Both the position numbers and the translations under genes were made by a program. The notes beneath the pieces are model-generated. The model was not told where the DNA came from. It ran no database searches and was given only the letters and a program-made list of their open reading frames with translations. Below, one piece after another: positions 15,200 to 23,390 of a stretch of DNA of 28,734 nt (position 1 is the stretch's first letter; each line of letters begins with the position of its first letter). Source of the DNA: JAZFYD01 sp036443405 (GTDB taxonomy: Bacteria > Planctomycetota > PLA2); the NCBI GenBank assembly GCA_036443405.1, contig JAZFYD010000079.1, positions 1-28,734 on the forward strand, in the 5' to 3' direction.

Positions 15200-17008
15200 C
15201 TACGCCTCCGTTTCCTTCGGCTCCTTCACAAACGCAAGCAGCGTGTGCCCCGCCTTCGGCTCCAGCACGCGGTTTTGCGCCGCGAGGGTCAGCGTGCCGC
15301 TCTCGTCGAGGATCGCCAGCGGTAGCGCGTCGGCACCGTAGAGTTCGCGCCAAGCCGCGAAGTCGAACTGCTCGCTCAGTTTGGTCGCTTTGACCACCTC
15401 TCCGTTGGCGTAGCGTTTTTGCAGATCCGCATAACGAACTTCCTCGTCGAACAGATAGCGGCCGGAGAGATGCGCCGGTAACGGCTCGACTCCGCGAGCG
15501 ATCTCGCCCTGGGAAATCTGGAACACCTTCTCGCTGCCGAACAGATGCCTGTAGTGCGCCGCGCAAAGCGCGTTGACCTCGTCGTTGGCGGTCAGCGCGA
15601 GCAGCCGTCCGACTCCCTGCAAGTCCAACTCCTCCTCCGCGTGATCCGCCAGCACGTTGCCCAGATATACCGGCAGACCCGCCATGCGCGCAGCGGAGAT
15701 GGCTCCGGCGTTCGTGTCCGCGATCACGACGCGCACCCCGGCGTTCTGCAGCGCCAGCGCGAGCATGCGCGCAAATGGATGTGCGCCGACGATGAGTGCG
15801 CCCTGCGGATTCGCGGTCGAGAGGCCGAGCCACCGGGCGACCGGTCCGGCGGTGAGCCCGTACACCGAGACCGTCGCGATGACGGTAAGAAAGGTCACCG
15901 GCACAAGCCGCGCGGCTTCCGCGGCGCCGCCGTGTTGCTCGATGCGAAACGCGAACACCGATGCCACGGACGCGGCCACGATCCCACGCGGCGCGAGCCA
16001 TGCGATCAGCGCGCGTTCGTTGTTCTTCAACCCCGTTCGCCAGGTGCACGCGAAAACGACCAGCGGTCGAATGATCAGAATGAGCACGAGCAGGAATCCG
16101 ACGAGCCCGGCGTCGAGTTGCTGGAGGTCGGCCACGCGCAGGCGCGCCGCCATCAGGATGAACAGCGACGAGATCAACAGGACCCGGAGGTTCTCCTTGA
16201 ACTCCAGGATGTGGCGGATCGGCACCGCCTTTTGGTTGGCGAGCGCAACGCCCATCAGCGTCACGGAGAGCAACCCGGCTTCCTCGGCCTTGGCATTGGC
16301 GGCCGCGAACGCAAGGAGCACGATCGCGAGCGCAACCGGGTTGTGCAGCGAGTCGGGCACCCAGTACCGGCGCAACAGCATGACGAGAACCCACGCGCCG
16401 AGCGCGCCGAAGAGCCCGCCCCAAAAGACGGTCTTGAGCACGCCCATCAGCGCCGTCTGCGTGATCGCCGAACCGCCGCCGTGCAGAATCGCTTCGAGCA
16501 CCAACACCGCGAGTACGGCGCCGATCGGATCGATCACGATGCCTTCCCACTTGAGGATCGGACCCGCCGCGCCGGTTGGCCGGACCTGCCGCAGCAGCGG
16601 TCCGACGACCGTGGGGCCGGTCACGACGAGGATCGCGCCGAGGAGCACGGCGAGTTCGGAGTGAAATCCGAGAAACAGCCACGCCGCGCCCGACACGAGC
16701 CCCCACGTGAGCAGCGCCCCCCAGGTGACGAGCCTTCGGACAACCTTCGCGTGTTCGCCCAACTCGCGGTACGTGAGCGTCAGCCCACCCTCGAACAGGA
16801 TGATCGCGACGGAGCAACTCACGAGCGGAAAGAGCGACGCTCCGAACATCTGATCCGGATCCACCAGGTTCGCGAACTCCGGCCCGGCGAAGAACCCCGC
16901 GATGATGAGCAGGAGGATCGACGGGAGGCGCAGCCGCCACGCGAACCACTGGGCCGCGATGCCCAAGACCACCAGGGCGGCCAACCCGCGCAACGTCGGA
17001 TCGATCAT
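15200..17008 (-). CDS. Monovalent cation:proton antiporter (CPA family, NhaP-like) with TrkA-N and TrkA-C domains
   Basis: 602 residues from ATG 17008; an alternative ATG 18 codons upstream (17062) adds a charged, unlikely leader. About twelve membrane helices occupy residues 8-400. Conserved elements are LILRLPSILLLIIAGFFAGP-like helix 2, ILFEGGLTL, VVTGPTVVGPLLRQ and EGIVIDPIGAVLAV; the last carries the Asp expected at the ion site, in an 'ID' rather than 'ND' pair. A cytoplasmic Rossmann TrkA-N domain (about 400-512; VGAHPFARMLALAL in place of a strict GxGxxG) and a TrkA-C-like domain (about 540-602) follow, as in nucleotide-regulated K+ or Na+ antiporters. Exchanges Na+ or K+ for H+; ion choice cannot be read. 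AGGAG is 11 nt before the start. Its 3' end converges on the nuclease-like gene. Confidence 0.93.
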   Translation of the reverse strand: MIDPTLRGLAALVVLGIAAQWFAWRLRLPSILLLIIAGFFAGPEFANLVDPDQMFGASLFPLVSCSVAIILFEGGLTLTYRELGEHAKVVRRLVTWGALLTWGLVSGAAWLFLGFHSELAVLLGAILVVTGPTVVGPLLRQVRPTGAAGPILKWEGIVIDPIGAVLAVLVLEAILHGGGSAITQTALMGVLKTVFWGGLFGALGAWVLVMLLRRYWVPDSLHNPVALAIVLLAFAAANAKAEEAGLLSVTLMGVALANQKAVPIRHILEFKENLRVLLISSLFILMAARLRVADLQQLDAGLVGFLLVLILIIRPLVVFACTWRTGLKNNERALIAWLAPRGIVAASVASVFAFRIEQHGGAAEAARLVPVTFLTVIATVSVYGLTAGPVARWLGLSTANPQGALIVGAHPFARMLALALQNAGVRVVIADTNAGAISAARMAGLPVYLGNVLADHAEEELDLQGVGRLLALTANDEVNALCAAHYRHLFGSEKVFQISQGEIARGVEPLPAHLSGRYLFDEEVRYADLQKRYANGEVVKATKLSEQFDFAAWRELYGADALPLAILDESGTLTLAAQNRVLEPKAGHTLLAFVKEPKETEA

Positions 17009-17206
17009 CGAGTCGGCATCTCCTCGCTGTTCATGCTGTTCCTTTGGCGCCGGAACCTTCACCGCGCCAATCCGTCGCCAACCGATGCGCGCGGTTCGGG
17101 AGTCTACACGAACGGAAGTGCGTCAACGTTGCGGTCGGAGGCCGCGGGCAGACCCAAGTCCACTGACCCACGACAAACCGGCGTGCGCCGCGTTTTCGGG
17201 GGCGCG

Positions 17207-17851
17207 CTAGGACACGAATTCGCCGAGCAGGTCGGGCCACGCCGGCGCGAGCGCTACAACATCCTCGTATCGATCGATGTCGCGCAGGCGCTGCAGAAAC
17301 TCCACGCTTGCGTTTAGGGGCAGGAGCTTGGCCTTGAGCTGTTCGAAGACGTGATCGGTTCCCCACGCGATGCCCGCGAAGATCTCCGGCCGCGGCTTCC
17401 GCAATCCGATCACGGTCACGCCGCCGTCCTCGGCGGGCCCGAGTACGAAGTCCTTGCGATGCAGGATCGAAAACGCCTTGCGCAGATGCGCGACGCGCAA
17501 GTCGATGCAATCTGTGCCGATCGCGACCACGCGTTTGGCGCCGCAATCGAATGCGTGATCGAACGCTTTCTCCAGGTGAGTGGCGAGGTTGTAACCGGCT
17601 TCGGGAAGGTAATTGAGGCGGTCTCCGAGCCATGCCTTGGTCTCGGACACCATGCCAGGGGGCGAGACAACCGCGACTCGGGAGAGTCCGCGGTGCACCA
17701 TGCCGTCGGTTTCGTCGACGACTTGTTCCGCGATCCGGCGATAGAGCCGGGCGGCGGCGACCTCACCGAGTTTCGGGATCAGGCGCGTCTTGACGGCTCC
17801 GGCTTCGGGGTACCGCAGAAAGACGAGCAAGACCTCGGGATGTAGCTTCAT
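17207..17851 (-). CDS. DUF2064 (TIGR04282-type) glycosyltransferase-like protein
   Basis: 214 residues, normal for the family. GT-A-like fold markers: LLVFLRYPEAGAVKTRLIP near the N-terminus, VVAIGTDCIDL (DxD-like position reduced to TDC), FVLGPAEDGGVTVIGL, and IAWGTDHVFEQ. The family is annotated as DUF2064 or rSAM/selenodomain-associated transferase 1 and is thought to act on nucleotide-activated sugars; the substrate is unknown. It lies 37 bp downstream of the kinase-TPR gene on the same strand and may be co-transcribed with it. A GGGGAG on the minus strand about 14 nt before the ATG sits in the loop of a small hairpin (17860-17877). Confidence 0.88.
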   Translation of the reverse strand: MKLHPEVLLVFLRYPEAGAVKTRLIPKLGEVAAARLYRRIAEQVVDETDGMVHRGLSRVAVVSPPGMVSETKAWLGDRLNYLPEAGYNLATHLEKAFDHAFDCGAKRVVAIGTDCIDLRVAHLRKAFSILHRKDFVLGPAEDGGVTVIGLRKPRPEIFAGIAWGTDHVFEQLKAKLLPLNASVEFLQRLRDIDRYEDVVALAPAWPDLLGEFVS

Positions 17852-17859
17852 CAGATGAC

Positions 17860-17877
17860 CTGTAACTCCCCTTACAG
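17860..17877 (-). promoter_or_regulatory. Small hairpin with an SD-like loop before the DUF2064 gene
   Basis: On the minus strand CTGTAA and TTACAG form a perfect 6-bp stem around a GGGGAG loop, 8 nt upstream of the ATG at 17851. It may end the kinase-TPR transcript or affect initiation of the DUF2064 gene. The stem is short and AT-rich, so the evidence is modest. Confidence 0.25.
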
Positions 17878-17888
17878 AGAATCGGCCA

Positions 17889-20045
<2,157 letters not shown>

Positions 20046-20054
20046 GAACAGCGA

Positions 20055-20060
20055 ATTCTA
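20055..20060 (-). promoter_or_regulatory. Candidate -10 hexamer TAGAAT, 9 nt before the kinase-TPR ATG
   Basis: TAGAAT on the minus strand matches TATAAT at five of six positions. It is 9 nt before the ATG at 20045, with no Shine-Dalgarno between. It faces away from the sigma-factor hexamer at 20087-20092; only 26 bp separate the two, so the divergent promoters would share or compete for upstream DNA. Confidence 0.45.
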
Positions 20061-20086
20061 ACGGTGGGAGCCGTCCAGGCGACGGG

Positions 20087-20092
20087 TACACT
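20087..20092 (+). promoter_or_regulatory. Candidate -10 hexamer TACACT, 6 nt before the sigma-factor GTG
   Basis: TACACT fits TANNNT and ends 6 nt before the GTG at 20099, with no Shine-Dalgarno. It faces away from the kinase hexamer at 20055-20060. Confidence 0.4.
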
Positions 20093-20098
20093 CCGCGC

Positions 20099-20671
20099 GT
20101 GTTTCCCACCACGGTCTGGACGCTGATCCGCGACGCCGGCGGCGAGGACGCGGCCGCGTGGGAGGTGTTCGCACGCGGATACCGGCGGCCGGTGCTGGAC
20201 TACATCCGAGGGCGTGCGGGCGCCGACGACGCCGAGGACCTCTGCCAGGAGGTGTTTGTCCGTCTGTTTCGCGGCAAGGTCCTCCAGAAGGCCGACCGGG
20301 ACCGCGGCCGGTTCCGCAGCCTTCTTCTGACCGTCGTCCGGCGGGTCATCCAGGACTGGTTTCGCCGCCGCCGGCCGATGCTGCCGCTGCCGGATCTCGA
20401 ACCGGCCGACCGCGACGCCGACTTCGACCGCGCGTGGGCGGTTCACCTGACCGAGCGGGCAATGCAGAGCCTGAAGGAGCAGCGGTCGCCGTACTACGAA
20501 GTCCTGCAGAGCCACCTGTCCGGAGAGACCGTGCACAGAAACAAGCTGTGGATCGCGCGCGGCAAGCTCTCGTCGCTGATCCGCAAGGAGATCGCGCTCA
20601 CGTGCCGCACACCCGAGGAGGCCGAGGAGGAGATTGCGTATCTTTCGCGCTACCTCCGGCCTTCGAAGTGA
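20099..20671 (+). CDS. Small ECF-type RNA polymerase sigma factor with a shortened region 4
   Basis: 190 residues from a GTG start. Region 2 is well kept (about 20-92: WEVFARGYRRPVLDYIRGRA, DDAEDLCQEVFVRLFRG, then RFRSLLLTVVRRVIQDWFRR). Region 4 starts normally at SPYYEVLQSHL (130-140) but runs almost straight into GETVHRNKLWIARGKLSSLI, whereas typical ECF proteins have about 10 more residues here (the xYEEIAxxLG helix). The tail RKEIALTCRTPEEAEEEIAYLSRYL matches the REEIAxTVxxPxEVEEEL ending of the kinase-associated ECF groups of planctomycetes. The DAED motif of region 2.2 is intact, unlike the phospho-activated ECF43 group. Divergent from the kinase-TPR gene. If the missing helix is real, -35 recognition should be altered. 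The family alignment is from memory. Confidence 0.88.
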   Translation: MFPTTVWTLIRDAGGEDAAAWEVFARGYRRPVLDYIRGRAGADDAEDLCQEVFVRLFRGKVLQKADRDRGRFRSLLLTVVRRVIQDWFRRRRPMLPLPDLEPADRDADFDRAWAVHLTERAMQSLKEQRSPYYEVLQSHLSGETVHRNKLWIARGKLSSLIRKEIALTCRTPEEAEEEIAYLSRYLRPSK

Positions 20672-20758
20672 ACGCCGAAATGAACGCCGGCGGGGCAACA
20701 AACTTTGAGACGCTGTGGGACCGCGGCCGAATCCCCAGGCAGACATCCAACATGCGCC

Positions 20759-20993
20759 TAGCCCGAATTATTCACAAGACGAGCGTTCTGGACGGCCCAG
20801 CTTGCCGAGTTCTTTGCCGCTCGGCGCTCGACGTGTCCTCCAACACTACTTCGGCCTCGCGTCGCGATCTCGACAAGCTGGACTCGCCCAGAAGACGTTG
20901 GATTGAAGCTCAAACGCTGATCCTGCGAACAATACGAGCTCTTTCGTCAAACCGTGCTGGGCAACGCGCCCGCCTCATGAATAACCCGGGCTA
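20759..20993. mobile_element. 235-bp MITE-like element with 27-bp terminal inverted repeats
   Basis: The left end (20759-20785, beginning TAGCCCGAATTATTCA) and the inverse of the right end (20967-20993, beginning TAGCCCGGGTTATTCA) match at all but about six of 27 positions, and the differences are all transitions. Ends are TAGCCC...GGGCTA, consistent with a TA target or TA as part of the repeat; no longer target duplication is evident. The interior has no credible ORF. The element fills most of the 334-bp gap after the sigma gene, and its right end lies 1-2 bp from the AAGGAG of the next gene, so it sits where that gene's promoter would be expected. It could be a deletion derivative of a larger IS. 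Confidence 0.65.
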
Positions 20994-21005
20994 AGGAGAT
21001 CAAAC

Positions 21006-22067
21006 ATGAAGGTCACGCTGATCGTCGGAACCGACAAGGGCGGATTCCGTTTTACGTCCGAGGATCGCCGCACCTGGCGCATGGAGGAGCCGCTCTTCAA
21101 AGGATGGAAGGTCACGACGTCCGCGCGCTCGCCGGCGGGGCGCTGGTTCCTGGGCACCTCGAGTCTCGTGTACGGCGCCGCGATCCACGTGAGCGACGAC
21201 GGCGTCGAGTGGCGGCAGATCGACAAGGAGAAGTCGCCCAGCTACCCGGAAGGCGGCATTCACAAGCTCAACCAGATATGGACGATCCACGCGGACAAGG
21301 ACCGTTGTCTGGCCGGCGTCGATACGGCGGGCCTGTTTCAGAGCACGGATCACGGCGAGAGTTGGCAGCCGGTCTCGGCGCTCAACGATCACGAAACGCG
21401 CCCGAAGTGGTTTCCCGGCAACGGCGGCTTGTGCGCGCACACGATCCTTGCCGACGCGGACAACCCGAATCGCATCTGGTGCGGGATCTCGGCGGTGGGG
21501 GCGTGGCGTTCGGACGACGGCGGCGCATCGTGGCAGTCCAAGAACGAGGGCATCCGCTGCGTGATCGAGGACAAGGACTTAAAGGACATCGGCTACTGCG
21601 TTCACTCGATGGTGCAGGATCCGGCGGATCCCAACACGATCTACCGCCAGGACCACACAGGCATGTTCCGCACGAAGAACGCCGGCGACTCGTGGGAGAA
21701 GATCGAGAGCGGCCTCGCGTCCTGGTTCGGTTTCCCGATCGCGATGGATCCGAAGACGAAGACGCTGTTTTCGTTCCCGATGGAGAGCGACGAGTACCGC
21801 ATGCCCGTCGACGGCAAGTTCCGCGTGTATCGCAGCGCCGATGGCGGCGAGTCGTGGGAGGCGCTGGGCGAGGGGTTGCCGTCGACACCGAACTACTCGG
21901 GTGTTCTGCGCAGCGCGATGGCGATCGACGCTCTGGACCCGTGCGGCGTCTACATCGGGTCGACCGACGGGCGGGTGTACGCCAGCGCGGATCTCGGCGA
22001 CACCTGGCAGGCATTGCCCGCGACGCTGCCGCGCGTCATGTCCGTGCACGCCTACACGGAGGACTAG
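21006..22067 (+). CDS. BNR/Asp-box repeat protein (sialidase-like propeller)
   Basis: 353 residues with seven Asp-box motifs (S/T-x-D-x-G-x-x-W and variants) at about residues 18, 63, 113, 169, 223, 277 and 327 (e.g. STDHGESW, SDDGGASW, SADGGESW, SADLGDTW). The spacing of about 50 residues indicates a six- or seven-bladed beta-propeller like sialidases, photosystem-stability YCF48 and VPS10 proteins. There is no signal peptide, so it is cytoplasmic. The sialidase catalytic Arg triad was not identified, so no hydrolase activity is claimed. AAGGAG lies 7 nt before the ATG. It is followed after 5 bp by a ThiS/MoaD-like gene. In my knowledge of these families this two-gene pairing recurs in other genomes, which suggests a joint role. 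Confidence 0.9.
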   Translation: MKVTLIVGTDKGGFRFTSEDRRTWRMEEPLFKGWKVTTSARSPAGRWFLGTSSLVYGAAIHVSDDGVEWRQIDKEKSPSYPEGGIHKLNQIWTIHADKDRCLAGVDTAGLFQSTDHGESWQPVSALNDHETRPKWFPGNGGLCAHTILADADNPNRIWCGISAVGAWRSDDGGASWQSKNEGIRCVIEDKDLKDIGYCVHSMVQDPADPNTIYRQDHTGMFRTKNAGDSWEKIESGLASWFGFPIAMDPKTKTLFSFPMESDEYRMPVDGKFRVYRSADGGESWEALGEGLPSTPNYSGVLRSAMAIDALDPCGVYIGSTDGRVYASADLGDTWQALPATLPRVMSVHAYTED

Positions 22068-22072
22068 ACGCG

Positions 22073-22351
22073 ATGGCGAAGGTGCGGATCGAATTACCGA
22101 CGGTCCTCTCGCAGGTCGTCGGCGGCGCCCGGGTCCTGGAAGCCAATGGCGAGACGCTGCAGGCCGTGTTCGCCGATGCGTTTTCGCAGTGCCCCGCGCT
22201 CGAGGTCCATCTCGTCGATGAAGCGGGTGTGCTGCGCGAACACGTCCTGTGTTTCTTAAACGACGAGAACACCCGTTGGGCCGAGAGCTTCGATCGCCCC
22301 GTATCGGACGGCGACCGCATCACAATCCTGCAGGCCGTTTCGGGGGGATGA
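22073..22351 (+). CDS. ThiS/MoaD-like beta-grasp (ubiquitin-like) protein
   Basis: 92 residues ending in the Gly-Gly (QAVSGG) that sulfur-carrier proteins need for adenylation and thiocarboxylation. MAKVRIELPTVLSQVVGG, VHLVDEAGVLREHVLCFLND and VSDGDRITILQAVSGG are typical beta-grasp strands. GGAGG lies 10 nt before the ATG, and the gene starts 5 bp after the BNR protein stop. No E1-like activating enzyme (MoeB/ThiF) or other molybdopterin or thiamine gene lies in the window, so the sulfur acceptor is unknown. A second, degenerate copy of its last 45 bases lies at 23110-23157. Confidence 0.93.
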   Translation: MAKVRIELPTVLSQVVGGARVLEANGETLQAVFADAFSQCPALEVHLVDEAGVLREHVLCFLNDENTRWAESFDRPVSDGDRITILQAVSGG

Positions 22352-22357
22352 TCAGGG

Positions 22358-22680
22358 CCGTACTACGTGCGCCACTCCGTCGCGATAAGTGCGATGCGGC
22401 AGGAAGTTGCGGCGACCCGATGCGCCACAGGGTGGCGCACTCGGTCGCGCGGAGTGCCTGCAAAATGCTCAGGGATCGCTCCCGCCACTTGCGCGACAAA
22501 CTCCGCCGGGCCGTAATCCGTGTGGCTGCGTGATGGAGATGGCCGAGCCACTCCTGCGTTGCGGCGCTTGCGATCAGGCGTGAGACACGAGATTGCAAAG
22601 TGCGCCCCTGTGGCGCATCCGGCCGTCATGGGGCGATGCGAGTAAAGGCCTCGGCGCGGGTGGTGGCGCACGCAGTACGG
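22358..22680. mobile_element. 323-bp structured intergenic element with inverted-repeat ends
   Basis: The ends CCGTACTACGTGCGCCAC (22358-22375) and GTGGCGCACGCAGTACGG (22663-22680) are inverse copies with one mismatch in 18. A second inverted pair, GATGCGCCACAGGG (22419-22432) and its inverse near 22605-22620, lies exactly 61 nt in from each end, while the DNA between the boxes is unlike. The left inner box is itself a perfect hairpin (TGCGCCAC-AGG-GTGGCGCA). No credible ORF lies inside. The element begins 6 bp after the ThiS/MoaD-like stop and ends 10 bp before the stop of the convergent CBM48 gene. It could be a MITE, a REP/BIME-like repeat or a structured RNA. Confidence 0.6.
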
Positions 22681-22690
22681 GTGCCGGGAT

Positions 22691-22987
22691 CTAAGTCTCC
22701 AGAACCGAGTTCTGGCCGCCGAATTCGTTGGTTGCCAAGCCGTCGCTCTCGGAGTCGGTCATCCACTGCGCGCCGTCGATGAGGTAGCGGAACTGGAAGG
22801 TCTTCTTCTTCGGCATCCGGATCGTCGCCGACCAGGTACCGTCCTTGCGCCGCTTCATCGGGTGCCGGTCCTGGTCCCATTCGTTGAACTGGCCGAGAAC
22901 CTGCACGCCCTTCGTCTCATCGGGCACCTCGGAACGGAAGGTCACGGAGACGAACTTGCCACCTTTGACGGGCTTCTTGTTGATCAT
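22691..22987 (-). CDS. CBM48/isoamylase early-set domain protein
   Basis: 98 residues, a single immunoglobulin-like glycogen-binding domain: KFVSVTFRSEVPD, VQVLGQFNEWD, HPMKRRKDGTWSATIRMPK, FQFRYLIDGAQWMTD. The FNEWD and FRYLIDG motifs are those of AMPK-beta and branching-enzyme N-terminal domains. There is no catalytic domain and no signal peptide, so it is a cytoplasmic carbohydrate-binding or scaffold protein; such stand-alone forms are widespread in bacteria. AGGAG lies 11 nt before the ATG. Its 3' end faces the ThiS/MoaD-like gene across the 323-bp element. No glycogen enzyme is present in the window. Confidence 0.92.
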   Translation of the reverse strand: MINKKPVKGGKFVSVTFRSEVPDETKGVQVLGQFNEWDQDRHPMKRRKDGTWSATIRMPKKKTFQFRYLIDGAQWMTDSESDGLATNEFGGQNSVLET

Positions 22988-23109
22988 GGGTCGGGGTACT
23001 CCTAAAGGAAGCGCGGGAGGATATCAGAGGCTTCCAACGAACTCCGCTTTCGCGCGCGATCGCTCCCGGCGGCTGTGCTGATTCGCGGGGACGCAAACGT
23101 ACCGCCTGG

Positions 23110-23157
23110 GGGCGGACGGTGACCGCATCAATCCTCCAGGCCGTTTCGGGGGGGGGT
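23110..23157 (+). pseudogene. Duplicated relic of the 3' end of the ThiS/MoaD-like gene
   Basis: The 42 bases at about 22305-22346 recur at about 23113-23152 with two substitutions and a 2-base deletion: GACCGCATCA and CCGTTTCGGGGGG are shared. The copy encodes DGDRI, then after the deletion shifts to ILQAVSGG, so it is broken. Nothing upstream of it resembles the rest of the gene. The two copies are in direct orientation and flank the 323-bp element plus the CBM48 gene. Confidence 0.7.
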
Positions 23158-23182
23158 GAGCCAAGACCTCGGCCTCGGCCCT

Positions 23183-23293
23183 GGCCTCATGCGTCGTGCC
23201 CCTCCTCTCGGTCCCCCCCGGCCTCGCTGCGGCTCTCGTCAGAAAGAGGTCGTGGCCCGGGGACCGAGAGGGTGAGGTTCAACGCATCAGGCC
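23183..23293. repeat. Long imperfect inverted repeat, one arm shared with a site at 10169
   Basis: 23183-23216 and the inverse of 23259-23293 match over about 34 bases (GGCCTsATGCGTyG near one end, CTCTCGGTCCCC perfect at the other), with a 42-nt loop. The first 22 bases of the left arm recur at 10169-10190 with one difference, so this is a dispersed extragenic repeat. No ORF is evident. Confidence 0.5.
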
Positions 23294-23309
23294 GAGGCCA
23301 TGGCCGGGG

Positions 23310-23348
23310 GATTGCGCTGCGGGCACGGAACGTGCCCGCAGCGCAATC
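23310..23348. repeat. Perfect 18-bp hairpin with a 3-nt loop
   Basis: GATTGCGCTGCGGGCACG (23310-23327), loop GAA, then the exact inverse CGTGCCCGCAGCGCAATC (23331-23348). It ends 42 bp before the M16 peptidase ATG. No T-run follows. A TATCTT hexamer lies at 23355-23360 just after it. Confidence 0.8.
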
Positions 23349-23390
23349 TCACGCTATCTTGTTGGGCTTGTCCCGTACGGAGTACCCACC

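Noticed and set aside
17101..17126. TTGACG ... TAGACT promoter upstream of the antiporter gene (minus strand)
   Set aside because: The spacer is only 14 nt, too short for a normal sigma-70 promoter, and it lies about 90 nt from the start without other support.
20715..20906. 63-codon ORF downstream of the sigma factor
   Set aside because: It spans the left end of the inverted-repeat element, has no ribosome binding site and no recognisable protein character.
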